A stretch of DNA of 64,000 bases from Phoebastria nigripes (Eukaryota > Chordata > Aves > Procellariiformes > Diomedeidae): the NCBI GenBank assembly GCA_035582835.1, contig JAYKAV010002928.1:482077-546076 (forward strand), read 5' to 3'. Under the pieces are notes generated by a model that ran no database searches, was not told the origin of the DNA, and saw nothing but the letters and a program-made list of their open reading frames with translations. Of the stretch, positions 48,929 through 64,000 are shown one piece after another. The translations under genes and the position numbers were made by a program. How positions within the stretch are numbered: the first letter of the stretch is position 1; each line of letters starts with the position of its first letter.

Positions 48929-50367
48929 GTCAGAGCCCACTGCTTGGTGCCGCTCCGGCACAGCAGAGGCGAGCCATGCCCTCTGTGCCGGACACAAAAA
49001 TGTTTGCCTCTGCCCAGCCTGAGAGCAGCAGTCCCGTGGTAGCACTGGAGAAACTCCAGCTCTGGTCCTACCAGAGGAAGCCACTACCCCAGCAGGCCAC
49101 TCTGGTAGGAGCAGCAGCAAGCACTGCACCCTGCTCACCTGGTGGCAATGTAGGTTTGGAGCACAGGAATGAGAGGAGCAGAAAATACCTGGCTGCAGTG
49201 AGCAACTGGTGAAGAAAAACTGGCTGAGAGCACACCCTGGGCAGCTTGGTGGGCTGGCAGCTCAAGCAGGGTCTTGCCCTCAGGTATATGGGGAAAAGAC
49301 GTTGCATCCGCAGCATAGTCCTGGATGGCCTGGTGAGCAGAGGTGCTGTATGTGGGCACAGCCTTGGGACAGGGCTCTGTGTGACCCAGCCTTCCGGGGA
49401 ACACAACTGCAGAGCTGAGACACCATCAGCCAGTGAGAGGCAGCAACAGTCATCCTCTTCCTGGGCCTGGTTCCTCATGGTGCTGAAGCACATCTCCACC
49501 CTTGCTCCAGCCCTTTGTGGGTCGCCATGGGTGACCCTGGGTGGCCACTTTCGGGCAGTTACCCTTCAAGGCAGTGGGACTTGTCCATGGGGCAGAGAGA
49601 AAGGCAGCGTCTTCTGCTCTCTCATTCCTGTCCCTGGTCCATCCAGGCAGGCTGACCCAGTTCATACAGACGTCTCATACTTCACAAGACACACGGGCCG
49701 GACGAGCCAGGGAGCCTGAGCAGCCTGAAATGAGCGGAGACACCAATTGGCACTATTGAGAGGAAATGAAATCTGCTCCTTAGAAAGAGGTGATGCCGAA
49801 GGAAGGGCTGTTTGGAGAGGGACTAGACCAGACCTGAGTTGCCACACTGATGTCACTAGAGTAGATGAAAGTGGTAGATGCCTTTTTGAGACACAAGATT
49901 TTTGCTAAGTCAGGGGAAGCAATGCCCGGGCTTTGCCCATCAGTGGCCTGAGCAGGGGGAGGGCATTTCAGGGACCTTCCTTGGAGACAAGCCTGGCAGC
50001 TCCAGAGGGAACAGAAAGCAGCTGGCAGGCAGACGAGAGGTGGGAAAGTCTTGACTCAGCCTGCTGGGAGATGCTGCAAGGTTTGTAGCGATGCAGGGTG
50101 GGAATTGCACACCAAGTCCCTTGGGAGAGGCAGTCCTGGGATGCATGGTGCATGGTGCCCAAGCGCCCACTGAAGCCAGCAGCTCATCCTCCCTCGGCAC
50201 AGTGGTGCAAGGTCCCTCCGCCTGGTTCCCCAGCAGANGCCGAGCTCCAGGACCAGGTGCACTGGAGGCCTCATGGGTCCCTGTGCCAACTCTTCGGCAG
50301 AGCGCGGGCACAGCTGGAGTTTTTTTGGGGTTGTTCGGTGTCCAAACAGAGGTGTTGTTTCTTTCAG
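48929..50367 (+). other. last NRG2 intron
   Basis: This 1.4-kb intron shows several frames of 100-200 codons on both strands that reflect GC-rich sequence, with no domains. The acceptor GGTGTTGTTTCTTTCAG precedes the terminal exon. Confidence 0.8.
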
Positions 50368-51025
50368 GTACGTGTCGGCCCTGACCACACCAGCACGCCT
50401 GTCGCCTGTCGACTTCCACTACTCGATGGCTGCGCAGGTGCCCACCTTCGAGATCACATCCCCCAACTCGGCGCATGCCGTCTCCTTGCCGCCGGCGGCC
50501 CCCATCAGCTTCCGCGTGGAGGAACAGCAGCCCCTTCTGCGGCGGTACCAGCTCCCCTTCCAGGACACGCAGAGGTACGACAGCTACTACCAAAGGAAGA
50601 CCTACCTAAACGACAGCATGGGGAGCCTGCCCTCCAGCCCCTTCCGGATCACGGAGGATGACGAGTACGAGACGACGCAGGAGTATGTCACAGCGCTAGA
50701 GCAGCCAAAGAAAACAGCCAGCAGCAACAGGCGGTGGAAAAAATCCAAACTGAACGGGCACGTCCCTCACAGAGCCAGAGCCGTCCGGGACTCCTTCTCC
50801 TTGAGCAGCGCCTCTTACAGCGAGTCTGACGAGGAGCTGGTGGCCGAGAGCACCCCCTTCCTAAGCACTCAGAACAATGAGGCGGCGCACACAGAGTCGC
50901 CCCCGCTCCACCGGCCGGGCGACAGCCGGACTCACTACTCCTGCAGCAGACACAGCGCTCACGGGGAGAGCGGGCGCAGCAGCCTGGCGCACACGACGCC
51001 CAAACCGGACCCGGATCCTCTCTAG
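50368..51025 (+). CDS. NRG2: NRG2 terminal coding exon
   Basis: This exon encodes the last 218 residues: YVSALTTPARLSPVDFHYS at the start, then VPTFEITSPNSAHAVSLPP, AAPISFRVEEQQPLLRRYQ, a motif SPFRITEDDEYETTQE, the basic RRWKKSKLNGHVPHRARAVR, a Ser/acidic region (SASYSESDEELVAESTPFL), and the end at TAG (51023-51025). The order matches the NRG2 C-terminal tail. The Gly-Pro and Ala-rich expansions of mammalian NRG2 are absent, so the bird tail is shorter. The first base completes Arg from the previous exon. It is GC-rich and has no breaks. Confidence 0.97.
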
Positions 51026-51149
51026 GCGCCTCCCAGACTCGCGCGCCCACAGACGTAACCCGCATGGAGGAGGCCGAGGAGGGAGACGAGACAAAACAAA
51101 ACAAAAATAAATATTTTTATTTTATATAAAAGAGGGAAAAAATATAACA

Positions 51150-51155
51150 AATAAA
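51150..51155 (+). terminator. candidate proximal NRG2 poly(A) signal
   Basis: AATAAA followed by a T-rich stretch (GTTTTATTTTCATTTT) 125 nt after the stop codon. Another copy lies at 51106-51111. The T-rich downstream element favours use. Confidence 0.45.
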
Positions 51156-51258
51156 ATGTTTTATTTTCATTTTAGCAAAGTTGTCTTATAATAGCTAACG
51201 GCAATGACTTTTTTATAGGGAATCTCTATTTATATGTAATGTCTTGATTTACAGCTTC

Positions 51259-51259
<1 letters not shown>

Positions 51260-51290
<31 letters not shown>
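51260..51290 (+). repeat. A31 homopolymer in NRG2 3' UTR
   Basis: This is a run of 31 A. In cDNA work it would prime oligo-dT internally and mimic a poly(A) tail. No retroposon body is visible upstream. Confidence 0.97.
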
Positions 51291-51298
<8 letters not shown>

Positions 51299-52673
51299 GA
51301 AAACAAACAATAAAGTTAAAAAAAAAAGTGGGCCAATTTTTGACTACTTAAAAATAGAAAACAAAACTATCGTGGTGCCTTTTGCTGTATGCTAGTGCTG
51401 GGATTCATGCCGAGGATTCTGTTTCAGTAGCATTTTTAAGATCATAGATTTTTGTTTGGGAGACAACCTGTCACACGGGCGCTCTTCCCTTGGAAGAAAA
51501 CAGCCTCGCCACTTTGCCCCGTACCCTGCTATTAATGATCTTATTCTTTAAGGTATCATTTAAACACACATCAAGGACATGAGTGGGAGCATTTCCATTA
51601 TCATGTCTAGTGGGGATCTGTCTTGCCCTGTAAAATATTTGTATTGTCGCTTAAATCAGGAGAAAAAGAAACCCAACAGCACCGTACTGAAATGCAGAAA
51701 TAATGTTTCTTTTGCCACACAGGTAGGAAGAGAAAATGAAATCGCGCAGCAGCAGCAGCCCTTACAATATAGCTCTCAACCTTTGCCCATTTCACCTGTG
51801 GGTCTGAAGTTGGGTTGGCACAGGTTTGTAGTCAAACAAGGCAGACGCCTGTATGAAGGTGGTGAAATAATACCCCGTTACGTACGGTTGAATCCAGTTC
51901 ACTGAAGCCAGCCCTGGCAGGCAGACGGCACTGCACAGTGGTCCCAACAGGGTGGTCTCCATACAGCTGCGGTGCCCCATGGCTGCATTGCCATACCGGT
52001 GCCGTGCTGGCCGCGGCGTCCCCTTGACCGAGTGGTGTAGCCGCGGTGCGGTGTTCGCCGTGGCGCTGTGTGCCGTGGTGCCATAGGGCTGCCGGGGCTG
52101 TGGCGTCCTGCATGCCGTGCTCGGCCGCAGTTCAGGCAGTGCCAGGAGGACATCTGGAGGGTGGCCCTGCGGTGCAGCACGGCCGTGGCTTGCCCTGGAC
52201 ACCATGCCAGGCAGCTGCCAGCTGTGCTGCCCCAGGGTTTGGCAGGAGCCCAAGCGCTTTTGGCCCCGCTTGTCACCCCTGCATTGGCTGGGAAAGGCCC
52301 TGCGTGGGGCAGCCCAGCGAGTGGATTCTTCTGTACTGCCGTGCCGTATATTGTAAAGACAGTTGTTACCGTCACGTCTTGCCATTGATGATGGACGTCG
52401 TGTTTCTGAACTTGGAGCAGCTCTGGCCATCGGCTCTGTGGCGCAAAGAGACAGTCCTGCGTGTCCAGGCGGCAGAGCATCCCCCGTGGAAGTGCCCCTC
52501 TCTCCTCAGTTCTCTGCAGCAAACCTGTTTACATTGTAGCCTGACTTTTTTCTTTTTATATTTTTACTTCTGCATGTCCTTTGCATTTCAGATACTGTAG
52601 ATTGGATGCATGGTGAAGCTGTGACTGAGAAGATAATACAACAATTGACAGTGTATTTCATTTAACTTTTAGC

Positions 52674-52679
52674 AATAAA
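52674..52679 (+). terminator. candidate distal NRG2 poly(A) signal
   Basis: AATAAA in TTAGCAATAAAGTAAC. A further AATAAA lies at 52827-52832. Either would put the transcript end just before the antisense CR1. Confidence 0.5.
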
Positions 52680-52911
52680 GTAACTAAACCCTCTATTCCT
52701 CACCCATGATGGGGTCAGATAGAAAACTCTGCTAATTTGTCATAAGATGATTGTCAAAGTTTGCTCTGGATTGTCTGAATGTCAGAACTCTCGACTGTTT
52801 AACACTTGAACATTTTTTATATTATAAATAAAATAAGAAATAACAAACTGTGGGCTGCGTTAATCTCAGGCAATTTGAGGGCCAAATGGGGAGCTGTGAC
52901 AGGTACCATAC

Positions 52912-53345
52912 ACAGAATCACAGACTGGTTGAGGTTGGAAGAGACTTCTGGAGGTCATCTGGTCCAACTCCACTGCTCAACCAGCTCACCCAGAGCCAGT
53001 TGCCCAGGACTGTGCCCAGTCAGGTTTTGAATATGTCCAGGGATGGTGACACCACAACTCCTTTGGGCAACCTCTGCCGGTGCNTGGTCACCCTCAAATC
53101 AAAAAAGTGTCTTTTTGTGTTCAGACTGAATTTCCTGTTTTTTAGTTTGTGCCCATTGCCTCCTGTCCTGTCACTGGACACTACTGAGAAGAGTCCAGCT
53201 CCCTCTTCTTCATTGCCTTCCATCACGTGTTTATACACATGGATAAGGCCCCCTGAGCCTTCTCTTCTGCAGGCTGAACAGTCCCACCTCTCTCAGCCTC
53301 TCCTCATATGAACGATGCTCTGGTTCCATAAACATCTTTATGCCC
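52912..53345 (-). mobile_element. CR1 LINE 3' fragment, minus strand
   Basis: On the plus strand it reads as the reverse complement of a CR1 3' end: AGAATCACAGACTGGTTGAG, GGAAGAGACTTCTGGAGGTC, then CCAGGGATGGTGACACCACA and finally GGCTGAACAGTCCCACCTCT with CTCAGCCTCTCCTCAT. It is more diverged than the copies near 11-14 kb. No open RT frame remains. It sits between the convergent genes, right after the last NRG2 poly(A) signal. Confidence 0.93.
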
Positions 53346-56300
53346 GTAGAGACCCAGAGGTGGGTGTTTTTCTACCTGCCATGGACATTTGACCTTCACT
53401 GCAGGGCTCAGGAGTGGAGGCTCACTGAGGTGAGTGGATGTTACCCACACGTCTCCTGGGGGGATGCCATTCCTTCTCCACCTGCAGACTGGGAGATCCC
53501 CCTTCACCCCATATGTGTAAGCTTTCTGTTGTGCCAAGAAAGGCCAAGAGGCATGGCACGTGCTTCACATGCTGGCACCGATTTCAGTGACTTTTGCAGT
53601 AGAGTGGAGATGTGTTGGGTCCAATTCTGCAAGTGCTGTGCTGCCATGAAACATTTGCCCACCCACAAAACAGGTCCCTTCTTCAGCTCTTCCATGGCAA
53701 GTCTGTGTCTCTGGCTAGCCCCCATGTAGGGGCTAGCCCCGGTGTAGGGGAACAACTGGGAATACGGTGTATTCACAGGAAGCACAGTTCCTGAGGTTGC
53801 ACCCATGGCTCAGTCCAGCTCGGACCCCTCTCCCTTGTTCCTGCTCAGTGAGATGAACACGTGCCCAAAAGTCCCAGCTGAACTCACCTAGTAGGAGAGG
53901 GATCTGCCACACACTGGTCTGAGTCGACCCCATAGGAATGCACAGAGCCATGAGAGAAGTCCCCGGTCCTCACAATGATGCCCATGCTGAAGGCCAGGCT
54001 AAGCACACCCACGGCCTGGGCTTCTTCTGCTCCAACACCCCCAGGATGCCCATTGCCTTGGAGCTGACCTGACTGGGTCACAGGCCACCCTTAACATCCA
54101 TCACACGTGCTGTGGGGACTCCAGCCAGACCAGAGGGCTCAGCACTTCACCCTGAATAAAGGCATCTCAATACTGATTTCCCAAAAGGTTAAAGGCAAGA
54201 GGAGCCTGCCATTCTACCATGGGGCCCATGTGACCCTACAGCAATGTGCAAAGGAGGTCTTAGATGTCTAGGACTGGGGATAAAGGCGGTAGGGTCAAGT
54301 CCTGATTTGGGTGACATTTGCCATGTAACCTTTGGACACATCATGTCCCACTTCTGCACAGCCCCAAGCCTTGCTGGATGAAAGCAACAGTACCATGCAG
54401 CTGTACACCCTCCCGTCACTCTTGGGACAGGCTGTGACTCCCCATTGCGTTTGGTACCCCAACTTATCTCCTCCAGCAGCTCCTGGAGCTTGGTGAGATG
54501 GACAGGAATGGGCAGAGAGCNCCTGACCCCCTGGAAGGGACACTTGTGGGAGGTCACCGAGGGTGAGGATCCCTGGGGAAACCAGCCACATAGAAGAGAG
54601 ACATGGGGGGGCCTTTGGGTTCCTAAAGCAATCCCATCTCCCTGCCTTGCTCTCCTCGGTGTCTGTGAGCTGGTGAGCTCTGTTCATGGAGAAGTCCACC
54701 CAGGGCTGGCAGAGCAGCATCTGGATTACAAGAAGGCTGCAGCTCTTGGGCCTCCTTCTGCCACGCTCTGGGCTGGGGTGCAGAGCAACAGTGTGGCCAA
54801 ACCTTGGGGTGTGCTCAGGGCAGCTGATCCACACCAGGCATGACCATTGCGGTCTCCTCTCTGGGTCCTTCAGAAAGGAGCTGTGTGTTTGCCCAGTGCT
54901 GTCCCGTGCAGGGGGACGTTTTAGTGTTCCATGATTTGCAGGGATCTGTGATGCTCTGCATCTGCTGAGACACTGCTAGCTCTGAGCGATGGCAGCCTCA
55001 TGATTTCTTGTGGTGATTTCGTGTTCAACACGCCCCTTGATTCCCATAATTGTGTTCTATATTTGGAGGCAGTTACACTACTTCAGTTTTCTCTCCAATT
55101 GCCTCTGAAGGAAGCCTGTATCTCTCTCCTTTTTCCCTGGCTGGTTTATTTTTAGACCCCTCATTTCCAGCCATGTGTATTCCTAGGGTTTGGCTGTAAA
55201 TATTTTACAGCAATTTTCACAGGTGGGGGGAGCCACTGAAGCCAGCTCTGTANGATGCCTTTGCCGTGCTCCACTGACACACATGGGGTGATGCAAGCAG
55301 GAGAGGAGCGTCGGATCCTGGCTTTGGGATTGCAAAGCCTCCCCCCAAAAAAAGTCCCTCTAAAATGAATTTGGTGTCAGGTTGTGTCCAGGAGAAGGGG
55401 CCTGGCAGGAGGGTCAGGCTGAACCAGCACCATCAGGGGATGCTGTCTGAGACCTGGAGCAGCCATGCTGCCTGATGGAGCGCCCAGCACAGGCTGGGGC
55501 TGTGCCAGAAACTGCATTTGGGTACCTCCAGGAGGAGAAAAAGATGTGGCTGCTTAGTTCCTCTGAGATGCTGCTCTTCTCTCTCAGTAGTGGGTGGCTG
55601 AGTCCTTCACCTCCAGGGAGGAAAAGAGGGAGAAAGAAAGCATTTTCTTCCTGGTCACAAGCTGAGGCTGCGGGCTGGTCAAACAAGGCATTTTTGGGTG
55701 TTCTCACTGCCCTCTTATAGGTAAGATGCTCACCATATCTGCACGTGCATATGCACCTGGATCAGTACTTGCGCATCAGGGCAAACTGCTGGTTGTCAGT
55801 AAGTGCAAGTTTAACCCTCTTAGCTGTCTTGCCAAGGACTGTTTAATGCCAGCTGGCACCCCTTTCCACGTCCTTTGGGTGGTGAGTCTCATGGCTTTGA
55901 GGCCCTTTCCTGGTGCCCAGAGGAGACTTTGCAAGATCCTGCTTTTCCCTGCAACTTACGCCTGACTGAGGATGGCAGACTGGCACCTTCAAGATGGGGG
56001 ACTGAGCTGCTGCTGGTGGCTTCCTCAAACACACTAGAGATGTCACTGCCTGCTGGAGGGATGGTCAGAAAGGACAGGCTGAGGTACCAAATATTACCTA
56101 GGATTTTGGAGANAAAGGGTTGGGCCTGGCTTTCCCCTGGGCTTCCACTGTGTGAGTCTGGGCAACAGACACTTCATGTGACTAGCAGCATCTTGGAGGT
56201 CTTCAGTGCAAGGGATGTCTGTACAGTACCTGACACAGCAAAGCACATGATGCCTTGGAGAAACAGCCATGACACTCAGTGTAGCCATGGGCTCCTCTGG

Positions 56301-56700
56301 GAACAGTTCCCAGAACATCTCCAACCACCAATGCAGATGTTGGTATCTTTCTCCTCCCATAAACCTCTAGGCTGCATGTGGACAGACAGACCTGGGATGC
56401 ACCAGACGGAGGAAAGATTTACTTGAATGTGTTCCCAAAGCAGCCCATCTGTCCACACCTGCTCCACAGGTGAGCCATCCATCCAAAGCATGGGCAGGCC
56501 AGTGCTTTCAGCGCCCAGGAGGATGGGTAGGCTGGTACCCCACTCGTGGAAAGGCATTGCGATTTTCTGGTGCTGTCTGTCCATAGGAACCTGGCTTTCA
56601 TGCAGCCCGTGCTGGTGGAGGTCTGTGTCAGCCTGGCCATCTAGTGCCGTGAAGTCTGGGACCAATCCAGCACATGGTGGAACTGTACTTCAGACTAATT
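53346..56700. other. intergenic region between NRG2 and PSD2 3' ends
   Basis: This region between two convergent genes has only chance frames. It contains an 18-bp tandem pair at 53713-53748, within which a 10-bp perfect inverted repeat occurs. Otherwise I see nothing recognisable. Confidence 0.65.
53713..53748. repeat. 18-bp tandem pair with 10-bp inverted repeat
   Basis: GGCTAGCCCCCATGTAGG is followed directly by GGCTAGCCCCGGTGTAGG (2 mismatches). GGCTAGCCCC (53713-53722) and GGGGCTAGCC (53729-53738) form a perfect 10-bp stem around a 6-base loop. Confidence 0.95.
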
Positions 56701-56721
56701 CTCTTTACCAACAGATTCAGC

Positions 56722-56727
56722 TTTATT
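56722..56727 (-). terminator. candidate PSD2 poly(A) signal (distal)
   Basis: AATAAA on the minus strand in AACAATAAAGCTG, 1.5 kb after the PSD2 stop. An alternative AATAAA on the minus strand lies within the AT repeat at 57571-57576. Confidence 0.5.
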
Positions 56728-58228
56728 GTTATTCTTTTTTACATGATCCTTAGTGCATCATTTCAAATAAACTATCAAACTGTACAAAGAAACAGAGATA
56801 AAAGAAGAGGTGACAAAGTTGGGCAGAGGTTTTTAGTGTCATGAACCATCATGGAAAACAGTAGTCCATAGGCTCTCAAAATTTGAAGGTCCAAATAAAT
56901 CTTATTTTGTTTGTTTAAAAAAATGCTGCAAAATATAAACAATACATGACTGTAAATAGCAGCTAGAAGATCCTTCAAAACTGGAACTTGATTACTGTGA
57001 ATGCACCTAGGGGAAAGAAAAGCAATCTGAGATAAAGGACCAAACAGTGAAATAAATAAATAAACTGTGGGAGGACAGTCATGGCATTGAAATGCAGAGG
57101 AATCACTTCTAGCACAACAATAAATCATTGGACCACAGACAGCAGAAAGGAACAGAAACACAATTCCCCACTTATAAGAGTATAGCATGTGCATCGCAAA
57201 ATGAAGAAAGTACAACATTGATGGGCAGGTGGAATCGCTCCTGCACACAAAGGTTCAGCTGGATCTGAAGCATGTCTCCAATTGTGCCTTGAACCCAAAG
57301 TGGCGGACACCATGGATGCTAAATAAGCAGCCACTTTGCCAGTCTGAACAAGCAGGAACAGGAGAGCGATGTTTCACAGCAAAGCCAGGTGGGATTTCCA
57401 TTCGAGTAAAAAAAGGAGAAAAAAAAAGATACATAGGCTACTGCATTTTTTAAAACATCCTGGTGGGCTGGTCAGACCCTCCATGGTCCCTAGTGTCTTC
57501 CCCAGGCAGCTTGCCCTCACTTGCACACTGAGGTTAAAAAACCACATTAAAGTTTCCTCATATATATATATTTATTTATATATATTCATATGTATATATA
57601 TATATATATAAAAAGGATAAGGTGACAGAGGCACTTCAGGCCTCTCCTGCCGTGGGCAGATGACATTCCCACACGCCGTGCTGAAGATGCCTCTCTCTCG
57701 GTTGGTGACTAGCTCATGACACCCGTCCTATCGCGACGTGCTGAANGGTGCTCCTCTCCGGGGAGGGACATGCTCCCTGCCACTCTGTGCCCTTCTCTGG
57801 GAGCGCTGGTGGTGCCACAGACCATTGTCACAGCTGAGTTTCCTGCACTGCTGGGAACTGTGGACATGAACCGGTGGGGACTCCAGGGAGAGAAGGAGGA
57901 GGAGAGAGAGGGATGGTGGAGAAAAGAGCAACCTGGCCCTTGGAGAACCAGCATATCCCTTTGTTGTGCAGGCTGCGGTAGGAGGGAAAGAAAAGCCACT
58001 GGTGCTGTTGGGATAAAGAAGAGATGGCGTGTCTATGATGCTGAAATGCCAGAGCATTGCCAGAGAGTGTCAACTAAAGCTTCTTTGATTTCTTTCACTA
58101 GAGCAATCACCGTGTCATACACATCTACGGTTTTGCTCATGTAATTTCCTAGGTAAAATTGTGCTCATCGATCTAGTCCAGGAGCGCAAAGCATCGCCGG
58201 TTCATCCCCCCTGTGCATGCGTTCCTTG
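56728..58228 (-). other. PSD2: PSD2 3' UTR (inferred)
   Basis: This is about 1.5 kb between the PSD2 stop codon and the distal AATAAA on the minus strand. It contains an (AT)n microsatellite (57559-57614) and AT-rich sequence without long frames at 56760-57200. The UTR call is inferred from position and poly(A) signals, not from RNA. Confidence 0.5.
57559..57614. repeat. (AT)n microsatellite
   Basis: Alternating AT/TA broken by TTTATTT and TTCATATG. It is likely polymorphic. On the minus strand it contains AATAAA. Confidence 0.97.

Positions 58229-64000
<5,772 letters not shown>

Larger units (their letters stand above)
1218..52850 (+). other. NRG2: NRG2 gene, 3' part (exons and introns, approximate transcript end)
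   Basis: This span is the part of the neuregulin-2 transcription unit inside the window. NRG2 is a membrane-anchored EGF-family growth factor precursor; shedding of its ectodomain releases a ligand for ErbB3 and ErbB4 receptors, with roles mainly in the nervous system. Seven constitutive coding exons, two alternative EGF-tail exons and one candidate cassette exon lie in a consistent frame on the plus strand. The 5' exons for the N-terminus and the Ig domain are not present, so the left boundary given is only the first exon-like segment seen. The right boundary is the last plausible poly(A) signal before a CR1 repeat. Identity rests on the EGF exon (begins after the Ig stalk, contains GHARKCNETAKSYC) and on the tail exons, which match NRG2 rather than NRG1. 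Confidence 0.95.
51026..52850 (+). other. NRG2: NRG2 3' UTR (extent uncertain)
   Basis: The first 270 bases after the stop are strongly AT-rich with AATAAA at 51106-51111 and 51150-51155, then a run of 31 A (51260-51290) and another AATAAA at 51309-51314. A GC-rich, CpG-containing block with degenerate GCCGTGG-type units follows at about 51905-52340. AATAAA occurs again at 52674-52679 and 52827-52832. A minus-strand CR1 starts at 52912, which sets a natural upper limit. Several alternative ends are possible. Confidence 0.6.

Noticed and set aside
48490..51104. Several long minus-strand frames opposite NRG2 exons (up to 217 codons).
   Set aside because: They are antisense shadows of GC-rich coding exons and introns.
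51905..52600. Frames of 106-212 codons on both strands in the GC-rich block after NRG2.
   Set aside because: Explained by GC-rich degenerate repeats in the 3' UTR; no domains.

Overview
The window is vertebrate genomic DNA, almost certainly from a bird. The evidence is spliced exons of two vertebrate genes, chicken-repeat-1 (CR1) LINE copies of several ages, and a solo endogenous-retrovirus LTR of a type I recognise from non-galliform birds (Neoaves). There are no bacterial-style operons. Nearly all stop-free frames longer than 60 codons are chance ORFs in introns. Scattered single Ns and one 294-bp N run (11652-11945) show a draft assembly.

NRG2 (neuregulin-2), plus strand, about 1218-52850. 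The window holds the 3' two thirds of the gene. The 5' exons (N-terminus and Ig domain) lie to the left. In order: a candidate 66-nt cassette exon between Ig and EGF (1218-1283, not a recognised NRG2 exon); the shared EGF exon (15647-15767); two alternative EGF-tail exons, alpha-type (26562-26638) and beta-type (26891-26949); the transmembrane exon (42864-42966); three cytoplasmic exons (43908-44031, 45317-45444, 48704-48928); and the terminal exon with the stop (50368-51025), followed by an AT-rich then GC-rich 3' UTR. Every junction keeps the reading frame and uses GT/AG sites. The alpha and beta exons have the same entry and exit phases, so exactly one must be used to reach the transmembrane segment.

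PSD2 (EFA6C, an ARF6 exchange factor), minus strand, about 56700-64000 and beyond the right edge. The last four coding exons are present (62575-62418, 61320-61176, 60152-60009, 58435-58229), encoding the end of the PH domain and the C-terminal coiled coil, then a 3' UTR of about 1.5 kb. NRG2 and PSD2 are tail to tail with about 4 kb between them, as in mammals; this supports choosing PSD2 among the PSD paralogues.

Repeats: a 5'-truncated young CR1 with most of its reverse-transcriptase frame (10596-12056, interrupted by the N gap), a second near-identical CR1 fragment 1.5 kb downstream (13524-14071), an ancient CR1 (about 9605-9958), a minus-strand CR1 just past the NRG2 3' end (52912-53345), and a solo LTR on the minus strand (46473-47088) with a perfect 5-bp target duplication. 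The most unusual non-coding structure is a 79-nt nested hairpin at 20921-20999 with a 24-bp stem, resembling a microRNA precursor. I found no tRNA, rRNA, CRISPR or complete additional gene.
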